Shown: in pieces, positions 17,321 through 26,100 of the stretch
How the letters are laid out: every line of letters starts with the position of its first letter
Numbering within the stretch: position 1 is the stretch's first letter
DNA from: CAIKMD01 sp963740675
GTDB lineage: Bacteria; Pseudomonadota; Alphaproteobacteria; ATCC43930; CGMCC-115725
Assembly: GCA_963740675.1 (NCBI GenBank)
Contig: CAVUFS010000012.1
Span: 62,001 to 126,000 of the forward strand
DNA length: 64,000 nucleotides
Direction of reading: 5' to 3'
The notes under the pieces: generated by a model
Told to the model about the DNA's origin: nothing
Databases searched by the model: none
What the model saw: only the letters and a program-made list of their open reading frames with translations
Translations under genes and position numbers: made by a program

Positions 17321-17767
17321 ATGGCGGGTAAGAGCGAGTGGAAGATCGAGAGCGAGCTGGTCCGCACTTTGGCCGAGCTGCTCGATGAAACCGGGCTAAG
17401 CGAGATCGAATACGCCGTTGGCGAGCGGCGCATCCGCGTCGCGCGCAATAACGGAGGAGTGGCCATGGTCGCCGCGCCGGTGATGCCCGTCGGAGCCGGC
17501 CCGGCGCCAGTGGCCGTCGCGGTCGCCGAACCCGCCGGCGCCATCAAATCGCCGATGGTCGGTACCGCCTATCTCGGCCCGCAACCGGGCGCAGCGCCTT
17601 TCGTCGCCGTCGGCGATACGGTGCGCGAAGGCCAGACCCTGTTCATCATCGAGGCGATGAAGGTGATGAATCAGATACCGGCGCCGCGCGCCGGCCGCGT
17701 CGCGCAAATCCTCGTCGTCGACGCGACGCCGGTCGAGTTCGGCCAGATACTCGCCGTCCTCGAATAG
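17321..17767 (+). CDS. accB: Biotin carboxyl carrier protein of acetyl-CoA carboxylase
   Basis: A 148-residue protein carrying the biotin that shuttles CO2 between biotin carboxylase and carboxyltransferase in fatty-acid synthesis. The N-terminal region is followed by an Ala/Pro/Val-rich linker (about 50-72) and the biotinyl domain with EAMKVMN, which puts biotin on Lys114. accC follows after 28 bp, a conserved pair. Start ATG 17321 gives the usual N-terminus with helix KIESELVRTLAELLDETGLS. Confidence 0.97.
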   Translation: MAGKSEWKIESELVRTLAELLDETGLSEIEYAVGERRIRVARNNGGVAMVAAPVMPVGAGPAPVAVAVAEPAGAIKSPMVGTAYLGPQPGAAPFVAVGDTVREGQTLFIIEAMKVMNQIPAPRAGRVAQILVVDATPVEFGQILAVLE

Positions 17768-17795
17768 GGCGCGCACGGCGTGTTCGAGCCCGACC

Positions 17796-19133
17796 ATGTT
17801 TGAAAAAGTGCTCATCGCCAATCGCGGCGAGATCGCGCTCCGCATTCACCGCGCGTGCCGTGAGATGGGCATCCGCACTGTCGCCGTGCATTCCACCGCC
17901 GACAACAACGCCATGCATGTACGGCTCGCCGATGAAAGCGTCTGCATCGGCCCGCCGACGGCGCGCGAGAGCTATCTAAACATTCCGGCAATCCTGTCTG
18001 CCGCGGCGATCACTGGCGCCGATGCGATCCATCCCGGCGTCGGCTTCCTGTCGGAGAATGCGAATTTCGCTTCGATGGTCGAGGAACACGGCTACACCTT
18101 CATCGGCCCCTCGCCCGAGCACATTCTGCTGATGGGCAACAAGGTCTCGGCGAAGCGAGCCGCGAAAGAGCACGGCATTCCGGTCGTGCCCGGCTCGGAA
18201 TCGATCGAAGACCTGGACATCGCCAAGGGCGTTGCCGCAGAGATCGGCTATCCGGTTCTGATCAAAGCCGCCGGCGGCGGCGGCGGGCGCGGCATGCGCG
18301 TCGCGCGCGATGCCGCGATGCTCACCGAATTCGTGCCGATGGCGCAGGCCGAGGCGCAAGCTTTCTTCGGCAACAGCTCGGTCTTTCTCGAGCGCTATTT
18401 CGACCGCCCGCGGCATATTGAGATGCAAATCCTGGCGGATGGCAAAGGCGGCGTCATTCATCTCGGCGAGCGCGATTGCTCGCTGCAGCGCAGCCATCAG
18501 AAGGTACTGGAAGAGACGCCTTCGCCGGCGCTCAACGCCGAAGAGCGCGCGAAGCTCGCGGCGATCGCGACCAACGCGATGCGCGGCCTCGGCTATCGCA
18601 GCGCCGGCACGCTCGAATTCCTCTATCAGGACGGCGAGTTCTTCTTCATCGAGATGAATACGCGACTTCAGGTCGAGCATCCGATTTCGGAAGAGATCAG
18701 CGGCGTCGATATCGTGCGCGAGCAGATCCGCATCGCGGCCGGTATGACGTTGGGCTATCGCCAGGAAGACATCGAGCTCTCGGGCCACGCGATCGAGTGC
18801 CGTATCAATGCCGAGCATCCGGAAACCTTCCGCCCCTCGCCCGGCACGATCACGAGCTATCACGCGCCCGGCGGCCTTGGCGTACGCGTCGACAGCGCCA
18901 TCTACCAGGGCTACACCGTGCCGCCGAATTACGACAGCCTCATCGCCAAACTCGTCGTCCATGGCCGCACCCGGAACGAGTGCCTGATGCGGGTCAAGCG
19001 CGCCCTCGAAGAATTCGTCATCGCCGGCATCGACACGACGATCCCGATGCATCAGATGCTGGTCGGCACGCCCGGCTTCATCAACGGCGATTACGACATC
19101 CACTGGCTCGAGCGACTGATCGGGCGCGAGTGA
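17796..19133 (+). CDS. accC: Biotin carboxylase subunit of acetyl-CoA carboxylase
   Basis: A 445-residue ATP-grasp enzyme that carboxylates biotin on AccB. It begins with the canonical MFEKVLIANRGEIALRIHRA. The ATP-grasp glycine loop KAAGGGGGRGMRVA lies near residues 158-171. EMNTRLQVEHPISEEISGVD provides the catalytic Glu/Arg and Mg2+ ligands, and a C-terminal domain ends VGTPGFINGDYDIHWLERLI. Length matches the family. It forms an operon with accB, followed by a REP element and then aat. Confidence 0.98.
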   Translation: MFEKVLIANRGEIALRIHRACREMGIRTVAVHSTADNNAMHVRLADESVCIGPPTARESYLNIPAILSAAAITGADAIHPGVGFLSENANFASMVEEHGYTFIGPSPEHILLMGNKVSAKRAAKEHGIPVVPGSESIEDLDIAKGVAAEIGYPVLIKAAGGGGGRGMRVARDAAMLTEFVPMAQAEAQAFFGNSSVFLERYFDRPRHIEMQILADGKGGVIHLGERDCSLQRSHQKVLEETPSPALNAEERAKLAAIATNAMRGLGYRSAGTLEFLYQDGEFFFIEMNTRLQVEHPISEEISGVDIVREQIRIAAGMTLGYRQEDIELSGHAIECRINAEHPETFRPSPGTITSYHAPGGLGVRVDSAIYQGYTVPPNYDSLIAKLVVHGRTRNECLMRVKRALEEFVIAGIDTTIPMHQMLVGTPGFINGDYDIHWLERLIGRE

Positions 19134-19141
19134 AAGGTTTT

Positions 19142-19227
19142 CGTCATTGCGAGCAAAGCGAAGCAATCCAGTGTTTCCGCAATGGCTCTGGATTGCCTCG
19201 TCGCGCTGCGCGCTCCTCGCAATGACG
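19142..19227. repeat. REP-like inverted repeat element, copy 1
   Basis: The element starts CGTCATTGCGAGCAAAGCG and ends GCTCCTCGCAATGACG. The inner ends read AAGCAATCCAG and CTGGATTGCC. The arms are about 36 bases around a short variable centre. It lies between accC and aat. Related copies are at 40385, 46315 and 54511. Confidence 0.88.
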
Positions 19228-19235
19228 CTGTAGGC

Positions 19236-19892
19236 ATGGCGACGGGATTAACCCCCGACCTTCTGCTCCGCGCTTATGCCGCGGGAATTTTCCCGATGGC
19301 GGAATCGGCCGACGATCCCGAGCTTTATTGGGTCGATCCGGTACAGCGCGGCATCCTGCCGCTCGATAAATTCCATCTGCCACGCCGCCTCGCCCGCACC
19401 ATCCGCTCCGAGCGTTTCAGCATCGCATGCGACCGTAATTTCGCCGGCGTGATGCGCGGTTGCGCCGAACCGACGTCGGAGCGGCCGCAGACCTGGATCA
19501 ATGACGAGATCGTCGCGGTCTACAGCGCGCTGCACGCGAGCGGTCACGCGCATAGCGTCGAAGCTTATAGCGACGGCGAGCTCGTCGGCGGGCTTTATGG
19601 CGTCTCGCTTGGCGGCGCGTTCTTTGGCGAGAGCATGTTCAGCCGCGTGACGGACGCCAGTAAGGTCGCGCTGGCACATCTGATCGCGCATCTCATTCGC
19701 GGCGGCTATCGCCTGCTCGATACGCAATTCATCACTGACCATCTGCAGCGCTTCGGCACGATCGAGATATCGCGCGCACGCTATCGTCACCTCCTCGCGG
19801 AGGCGCTCAAGACCGACGCTTATTTTCCGGTCGAAGGATTGACCGGCGTTGAGGCCGTGTCGGTTTTGCAGTCGAGCACATTGATATCGTAG
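19236..19892 (+). CDS. aat: Leucyl/phenylalanyl-tRNA–protein transferase
   Basis: A 218-residue cytosolic enzyme that adds Leu or Phe to N-terminal Arg/Lys of proteins, marking them for ClpAP through the N-degron pathway. Typical segments are LLLRAYAAGIFPMAES, WVDPVQRGILPL, and VGGLYGVSLGGAFFGESMFS. The frame stays open upstream through the REP element, but those codons are repeat sequence, so ATG 19236 (MATGLTPDLL) is chosen. aat after accC is the conserved order in many alphaproteobacteria. Its last 73 bases overlap the convergent DUF2155 gene. Confidence 0.95.
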   Translation: MATGLTPDLLLRAYAAGIFPMAESADDPELYWVDPVQRGILPLDKFHLPRRLARTIRSERFSIACDRNFAGVMRGCAEPTSERPQTWINDEIVAVYSALHASGHAHSVEAYSDGELVGGLYGVSLGGAFFGESMFSRVTDASKVALAHLIAHLIRGGYRLLDTQFITDHLQRFGTIEISRARYRHLLAEALKTDAYFPVEGLTGVEAVSVLQSSTLIS

Positions 19893-20227
19893 ATCGGGTC
19901 CTCGAGCGCCGAGATTGCCGGACTCGAGGCAAACATCCAGCCCGAGAAAACGCGCTTGGATTCGACACCAGTGGCGTCGCCCGGCCGGACTTCGTCGATG
20001 ATCAGGAAGGCCGCGGTGTTCGGCTCTTCTTCGGGCGGTTTCTTCACGCAAGCCCGCACGGTGATGAACAACGTGCCAAACCGCACGCTCTGATCGACCG
20101 GCGCGTCGAATTTCGAAACGCGCGCCGTGGTCTTGTCGAGGCCTTGCAGCACGGCGGTTGTGTTGGCATGTGCCGCCATCGGAGCGAGCGGCAGCACGGC
20201 CGCGATCGCGAAACACCGAAATCTCAC
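19820..20227 (-). CDS. DUF2155 periplasmic protein
   Basis: A 135-residue exported protein with a signal peptide (MRFRCFAIAAVLPLAPMAAHA) and a DUF2155 domain (about 30-120, with FDAPVDQSVRFGTLFI, FSGWMFASSPAISALEDPIYD and the closing VLDC). It starts at GTG 20227, overlapping the upstream stop as GTGA. The domain usually lies near NDUFA12 and aat in alphaproteobacteria; its role is unknown, with a link to complex I assembly only guessed from synteny. The C-terminal extension KTDTASTPVNPSTGK is encoded antisense to aat. Confidence 0.9.
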   Translation of the reverse strand: MRFRCFAIAAVLPLAPMAAHANTTAVLQGLDKTTARVSKFDAPVDQSVRFGTLFITVRACVKKPPEEEPNTAAFLIIDEVRPGDATGVESKRVFSGWMFASSPAISALEDPIYDINVLDCKTDTASTPVNPSTGK

Positions 20228-20454
20228 TTCGTCTCTTTCTTGTACGGATTGACGAGATCGCGTGCGATCGCCTCGATCACCTGGCGGAACTGCTTTTCAT
20301 CGCAGCCCATCAGCACCGCGTCTTCGAGCGCTTCCTGCGCCATTTCGTAGATCTCGGCGAGATTCTCGTTCAGCACCTTGATCTTCTCGACGCAGGAGAC
20401 TTTCTCGCCCTCGGGCGTGAGCCAGACCGGAAGATCGGGCTTCTTATTGCTCAT
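20224..20454 (-). CDS. Small conserved-looking hypothetical protein (76 aa)
   Basis: The start at ATG 20454 (MSNKKPDLPVWLTPEGEKVS) is preferred to the upstream in-frame ATG because a hydrophobic-charged N-terminus of this type begins related short proteins in rhizobia, as I recall them. The rest is amphipathic helix (IKVLNENLAEIYEMAQEALE, DEKQFRQVIEAIARDLVNPY). No signal peptide or membrane segment. It lies 7 bp after the MlaD-family gene and overlaps the DUF2155 start by 4 bp, so it is translationally coupled. Function unknown. Confidence 0.8.
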   Translation of the reverse strand: MSNKKPDLPVWLTPEGEKVSCVEKIKVLNENLAEIYEMAQEALEDAVLMGCDEKQFRQVIEAIARDLVNPYKKETK

Positions 20455-20461
20455 GCGCTCT

Positions 20462-20959
20462 TTACGGGTGCTCGGGCTCGGCGCCACCGCCGCTCGAGCT
20501 CTTCGAACTGCCCGCGCCCTGCGCCTGATTGTAGATCACCTGGCCGATGAGATTCTCGAGGCTCATCTGCGCCTGGGTGTGGGTGATGGTACCGCCCGCT
20601 GGAATGAGCTCGTCCTCATTGCCCGGCTCGATCGAGATGAAATTGTCGCCAAGCAGGCCCGACGACGTGATCTGCGCCACGGAATTGGTCGAGAGCTTGA
20701 TCGAAGGATCGATGCTCATCTGCACGATCGCCTGGAAGGTCTTCGGATCGAGCGTCTCGTTGGTGATCGAGCCGACCTTGATGCCGCTGATGCGGACATC
20801 GCCACCGCTCTTGAGCCCGCCGGCATTGCTGAATTTGGCCATCACCTGATAGCCGCGCACCGACGATACCTGGCTGGTGGTGTAGGCGAAGAACAGGAAC
20901 AAGGCGGCGACCACCAGCACCAAAGCGCCCATCACCGTTTCAACGGCATTGCGGCTCAT
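20462..20959 (-). CDS. MlaD/MCE family lipid-transport protein
   Basis: A 165-residue protein with an N-terminal membrane anchor (TVMGALVLVVAALFLFFAYTT, about residues 8-28) and one MCE domain (about 38-120: AKFSNAGGLKSGGDVRISGIKVG, SSGLLGDNFISIEPGN). In the Mla system MlaD forms a hexameric ring on the inner membrane that passes phospholipids. The C-terminus is Ser/Gly rich. ATG 20959 has GGAGAG upstream; an ORF extension upstream lacks such a signal. No mlaE or mlaF genes are adjacent; this solitary placement beside NDUFA12 is seen in many alphaproteobacteria. Confidence 0.9.
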   Translation of the reverse strand: MSRNAVETVMGALVLVVAALFLFFAYTTSQVSSVRGYQVMAKFSNAGGLKSGGDVRISGIKVGSITNETLDPKTFQAIVQMSIDPSIKLSTNSVAQITSSGLLGDNFISIEPGNEDELIPAGGTITHTQAQMSLENLIGQVIYNQAQGAGSSKSSSGGGAEPEHP

Positions 20960-20987
20960 CGTCAGCTTCTCTCCTCGGATCGATCCG

Positions 20988-21365
20988 TCACTCGGGCTTC
21001 CAAGCCTCGTAATCGCCCGTCGTCGGCGCACGATGACCGCCACGCACCAGCGAGCCCGGCGGCCGATACGCATCGGGCGTGCCGGTCAGGTTAGGCTGAT
21101 GCGGTTTCTGCCAGGCGTATTTCGGCTTGCCGCCATCTGCCGGGATGTCGTTGACCGTGTGATGCAGCCAAGCATGCCATTCCGGCGGCACGCGCGAGCT
21201 TTCGGCCTCGCCTTTATAAATCACCCAGCGCTTCTCGCGGCTGAAGCGGCCGCCACCGCGCTCGAGCTTCCGCTTCGACTTGTCGCGGAAATAGCGATTG
21301 CCGAAATCATCCGAGCCGACCTGCTCGCCGCGGAGCAAGGTCATAATACGCGTGCCGATGGTCAT
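20988..21365 (-). CDS. NADH:ubiquinone oxidoreductase accessory subunit NDUFA12 (17.2 kDa)
   Basis: A 125-residue accessory subunit of respiratory complex I, shared by alphaproteobacteria and mitochondria. Family motifs are visible: RGEQVGSDDFGNRYFRDK near residues 13-30, RRWVIYKGEAESSRVPPEWHAWLHH (read here as KRWVIYKG) and the C-terminal PDAYRPPGSLVRGG. The core nuo operon is not in this window. The gene is 4 bp downstream of the FAH-family gene and leads into the MlaD-family gene after 28 bp. Confidence 0.95.
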   Translation of the reverse strand: MTIGTRIMTLLRGEQVGSDDFGNRYFRDKSKRKLERGGGRFSREKRWVIYKGEAESSRVPPEWHAWLHHTVNDIPADGGKPKYAWQKPHQPNLTGTPDAYRPPGSLVRGGHRAPTTGDYEAWKPE

Positions 21366-21369
21366 CCGT

Positions 21370-22233
21370 TTACTCGGCCGAACCGATACGCACGTCCATC
21401 GCGCCGATCTTCTCGATCTCGCAATGCATGACGTCGCCCGGCTTCACTTGGCTGACACCCGAGCAGGTGCCGGTCATGATGATGTCGCCGGGCAGCAGCG
21501 TGTAGTATTCCGAACCGAACTGAATCTGGCGCTTCAGATCCATGATCATGTTCTTGGTGTTCGACTTCTGCTTGATCTCGCCATTCACGGCGAGCGAGAA
21601 TTCGAGGTTCTGCGGATCGGCGATCTCGTCGGCCGTGACCATCCACGGGCCGGCGACGCCGTAGGTGTCGACCGATTTGCGCATCGAGCGATCCTGCGAG
21701 CCGCGCACCACCATATCGAGCGCGATGCAATAGCCGGCGACGTAGTTGAGTGCGTCCTCGAGCTTAATGTTCGAAGCCGGCTTGCCGATGATGACGCCGA
21801 GCTCCATCTCGTGATCGGTGCGGCGCTGCGGGAAGCGCAGCTTCACCACTTCGCCCGCGCCGATGAGGCAGCTATTGGCTTTGAGGAAGAGGCCCTGGTC
21901 GTCGATATTGGTCGACGGGCGTTTCATCGTGAACACATCGCGTTGCTTGTCGGCTTCCGCGATATGGTCGGCGTAATTGGTCGGCGTGCCGATGACCTTC
22001 GACGGCGCCGCGACGGGCGAGAGGAATTTCACTTCGCCGATCGGCGTGCCGCTGCCGGTCGCCGCCGCTTCGATATCCGGGCGCAGCTTGGCGAGATGGA
22101 CGATCAGCGGATCGCCGTTTCGCGCCGCGGGATAGGTCGGCTTCGGCAGCTTCTCGAGCGCCTTCGACACGTCATAAACCCGGTCGCCTTTGACCAGCCC
22201 GAGCCGATTATCGTTATACCAGCAAATCCGCAT
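21370..22233 (-). CDS. Fumarylacetoacetate hydrolase family protein
   Basis: A 287-residue enzyme of the FAH/2-keto-4-pentenoate hydratase superfamily, which cleaves or hydrates C–C bonds in acyl-pyruvates or dienoates. An N-terminal cap (about 1-70) is followed by the catalytic beta-roll with metal ligands in YADHIAEADKQR, DHEMELGVIIGKPA and VAGYCIALDMVVRGSQDRSM. The Glu-x-Glu and Asp ligand set is intact. GAGAAGAG precedes the ATG. The precise substrate is unknown; the nearby context of complex I genes gives no metabolic hint, though maiA elsewhere in the window suggests aromatic catabolism. Confidence 0.9.
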   Translation of the reverse strand: MRICWYNDNRLGLVKGDRVYDVSKALEKLPKPTYPAARNGDPLIVHLAKLRPDIEAAATGSGTPIGEVKFLSPVAAPSKVIGTPTNYADHIAEADKQRDVFTMKRPSTNIDDQGLFLKANSCLIGAGEVVKLRFPQRRTDHEMELGVIIGKPASNIKLEDALNYVAGYCIALDMVVRGSQDRSMRKSVDTYGVAGPWMVTADEIADPQNLEFSLAVNGEIKQKSNTKNMIMDLKRQIQFGSEYYTLLPGDIIMTGTCSGVSQVKPGDVMHCEIEKIGAMDVRIGSAE

Positions 22234-22377
22234 CGCTCTTCTCCTGTCCCCGCTGCCCTGAAAACGCGGCGCAGCCTACAACGCCAACCTCTTAGGGTGA
22301 AGCGGTGACCTGCGAAGTTAAGCGGCTGCTTGAATCGACGCCGCATCGCGCGATATCCCAACCGGGGGAGGATTGGC

Positions 22378-22936
22378 ATGCGGCTCTTGCTTTTGGCGAT
22401 GTGGGTGGGCTGGCTCGTCTATTGGGCGATCGCCGCGCGTGGCACGAAGGCAACGCAATGGCACGAGCCGGTGAGCGGCCTATGGCTGCATAACTTGCTC
22501 GCCCTTCTCGGCACGGTGGTGATGGCGGTGCCGCGCGCCGCGCCCGCGATTCTGGCGCAGCCCTTCCTGCCGCCAAGCCCGATCGGCACCTGGCTGGGCG
22601 TCACCCTCACCGCGCTGGGCCTCGGAATCGCCGTCGCGGCCCGGATCTATCTCGGCAGCAATTGGAGCGCCCGGGTCGAGATCAAGGAAGACCATTCGCT
22701 GATTCGCACGCGGCCCCTATCGTTATGTCCGGCACCCGATTTATTCGGGGATTCTCCTCGCCCTGCTCGGCAGCGCGATCGCGCTCGACCGCTGGCAGGC
22801 GCTTTTGGGCTTTGTCCTGATCTTCGCGGGACTTTGGCTCAAAGCCCGTCACGAGGAAGAACGGTTGCGCCAGGTCCTTCCGGATTACGGCGCCTATGCA
22901 CAGGAAACGGCAGCCCTGATCCCCTTCCTGCTCTGA
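22378..22936 (+). pseudogene. Isoprenylcysteine carboxyl methyltransferase-like membrane protein, frameshifted
   Basis: ATG 22378 with a strong GGGGGAGGA site opens a protein of about 186 residues with four hydrophobic segments. The first frame runs to IRTR and then leaves the family; in the next frame, from 22712, the ICMT-type motif GPYRYVRHPIYSGILLALLG appears and continues with ARHEEERLRQVLPDYGAYA to a stop at 22936. The two pieces join if one base near 22711 is dropped. The ICMT/PEMT domain would methylate a carboxyl or phospholipid group at the membrane. It may be a true pseudogene or an assembly error. Confidence 0.8.
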
Positions 22937-23158
22937 AGTCCCGCACACATCTACCTATTGACTCAGTACGCTCAAAGACTCCGGAAACCATAAAAACCCG
23001 TCAACCCCAATATTTGGTAAAAAGCCGCCTATTACGCACAAAATGTTGTTGCGTGTGTTGGCAAAGAGGCACAGGATTTTGATTCTGTCGGTGCGCGAAC
23101 CTCCTACATCTGGTAGGGCCGCGCGGGCAATAAAATACCTGTTTGGGGGAGTTAGAGC

Positions 23159-26100
23159 ATGCGTATCGAGCGTCGCTTCACCGTCGTCGGCGAGGATCCG
23201 TATAAGAACGTCGAGTTCCGCCTGGCGACCAGCGAGATACGCAATCCTGACGGTTCGCGGGTATTCCACCTGCCCGATTGCGAAGTCCCGGCCGAGTGGA
23301 GCCAGGTCGCTTGCGACATCCTCGCCCAGAAGTATTTCCGCAAGGCGGGCGTGCCGGCGAAATCCGTCCCGGTCGTCGAAGACGACGTGCCGGATTGGCT
23401 GTGGCGCCATGTTCCCGACGAGGCTGCTCTCGCCAAGATGCCGGCCGGCCAACGCTTCGGCTCCGAGAAGAGCGTCAAGGAAGTCTTCCATCGCCTCGTC
23501 GGCACCTGGACCTATTGGGGCTGGAAGGGCGGCTATTTCGATAGCGAAGCCGACGCGAAGGCGTTCTACGACGAGACCTGCTTCATGCTCGTGAAGCAGA
23601 TGGCCTCGCCCAACTCGCCGCAATGGTTCAACACCGGCCTGCATTGGGCCTATGGCATCGATGGTCCGGCGCAGGGCCATCAGTATGTCGACTTCAAGAC
23701 CGGCGAACTCGTGGCCTCGACCAGCGCCTATGAGCGGCCGCAGCCCCATGCCTGCTTCATCCAGTCCGTCGCTGACGATCTCGTCAACGAAGGCGGCATC
23801 ATGAATCTCTGGGTGCGTGAAGCGCGTATCTTCAAATACGGCTCGGGCACCGGCTCCAATTTCTCGAAGCTCCGCGGCGAGAACGAAAAGCTCTCGGGCG
23901 GCGGCCGCTCTTCCGGCCTCATGAGCTTCCTCAAGATCGGCGATCGCGCTGCCGGCGCGATCAAATCCGGCGGCACGACCAGGCGCGCCGCCAAGATGGT
24001 GACAGTCGACATCGATCATCCGGACATCGAATCGTTTATCGGTTGGAAGGTGATGGAGGAGCAGAAGGTCGCGGCACTCGTCGCCGGATCGAAGCTTGCG
24101 CAAAAGCACCTCAATCTGATCATGAAGGCCTGTCACGACGCGCCGGCAGCCCTGGCCGAAGGGCGGTTCGATCCCAAAAAGAACCTCGCCCTGAAGCTCG
24201 AGATCAAAGCCGCGCGCCGCGCGCAGCTGCCCGAGAATTACGTGCAACGCGTGATTCAGTTTGCCCAACAGGGTTATACGCAGATCGATTTCAAGACCTA
24301 CGACACGGATTGGGATAGCGAGGCTTATCTGACCGTCGCCGGCCAGAACTCGAACAACTCGGTTCGCGTCACCAACGACTTCCTCGAGCGCGTCGAGAAG
24401 GATGCCGAATGGCATCTGACCCGCCGCACCGACGGCAAGGTCTCGAAGACTCTGCCGGCGCGCGAGCTCTGGGAAAAGATCGCGCATGCCGCTTGGGAAA
24501 GCGCCGATCCGGGTCTGCAATACGACACGACGATCAACGACTGGCACACCTGCCCGGCCTCAGGCCGGATCAACGCATCGAATCCGTGCTCGGAGTACAT
24601 GTTCCTCGACGACACGGCGTGCAATCTCGCCGCCGTCAATCTCCTCGCCTTTCGCACGCAAGACAACGGCTACGACATCCCCGCTTTCGAGCATGCCGTG
24701 CGGCTGTGGACGATCGTCCTCGAAATCTCGGTGCTGATGGCGCAGTTCCCGTCGCGCGAGATCGCCAAGCTCTCTTACGAGTACCGCACCCTGGGCCTCG
24801 GCATCGCCAATCTCGGTGGCCTGCTGATGACCTCGGGCCTGCCCTATGACAGCGAAGAGGGCCGCGCTTACGGTGCCGCCCTCACCTCGATCGTCTGCGG
24901 CAAGGCCTATGCGACCTCGGCCGAGATGGCCGGCGAGCTTGGCGCCTTCCCCGGCTACGAGCCCAATCGCGACCACATGCTGCGCGTCATCCGCAACCAT
25001 CGCCGCGCGGCGCATGGCGAGACCGCTGGCTACGAGAAGCTTTCGGTCCTGCCGGTGGCGCTCGACGCCGAGCATTGCCCGATCCCGGCGCTGGTCGATG
25101 CGGCCAAGCATGCGTGGGACGTCGCTCTCGCCCTCGGCGAGCGTTACGGCTATCGCAATGCGCAAGCGACGGTGATCGCACCGACCGGCACAACCGGCCT
25201 CGTGATGGATTGCGACACCACCGGCATCGAGCCCGATTTCGCGATCGTCAAATTCAAGAAGCTCGCGGGCGGTGGCTACTTCCGCATCATCAACCGCGCC
25301 GTGCCGGAAGCGCTCCGCACCCTCGGCTACACCGACGAGCAGATCGAGGCGATCACGCGCTATGCGGTCGGCCATGCGACGCTGACCGATGCTCCCTCGC
25401 TCAACCACGAGCAACTCAAGACCAAGGGCTTCACCCAAGGCGCGCTCGAAACCTTGGAGCAGGCGCTCGCCAACGCGTTCGACATCCGCTTCGCCTTCAA
25501 CAAGTGGACGCTGGGCGAGGAATTCTGCAAGGCGGCGTTCGGCTTCACCGACGAGCAGATGAACGATTCCGGCTTCGACATGCTGGCAGCGCTCGGCTTC
25601 TCAAAGGCCGACATCGAAGCAGCAAATACCTATTGCTGCGGCGCCATGACAGTCGAAGGCGCGCCTTTCCTCAAGGAAGAGCACTACGCGGTGTTCGACT
25701 GCGCCAATCCCTGCGGCCGCCTCGGCAAGCGCTTCCTCTCGGTCGAGAGCCATATCCGCATGCTCGCGGCGGCGCAGCCCTTCATCTCGGGTGCGATCTC
25801 CAAGACCATTAACATGCCGAACGCGGCGACGGTCGAGGATTGCAAAGACGCCTACATGCTGTCGTGGAAGCTCGGCCTTAAAGCCAACGCACTTTATCGC
25901 GACGGCTCGAAGCTTTCGCAGCCGCTGCAATCGCAGCTCATCGAGGACGACGAGGAAGAAGAGGAAGGCGTCGCCGAGCTGATGGAGAAGAACCCGATCG
26001 AGCGCGTGCCGGTCATCGCCGAGCGCATCGTCGAGCGGGTGATCGAGCGCGTCATCGCCACGCATGAGCGCCGCCGCCTGCCGCAACGCCGCAAGGGCTA

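Noticed and set aside
19182..19235. N-terminal extension of aat
   Set aside because: The 18 extra codons translate REP sequence; the family N-terminus begins at ATG 19236.
22937..23158. Cobalamin riboswitch in front of nrdJ
   Set aside because: No B12-box or characteristic structure was recognisable in the 222 bases upstream.
22955..24547. A 530-codon minus-strand frame opposite nrdJ
   Set aside because: nrdJ is unambiguous on the plus strand; the shadow has no recognisable product.
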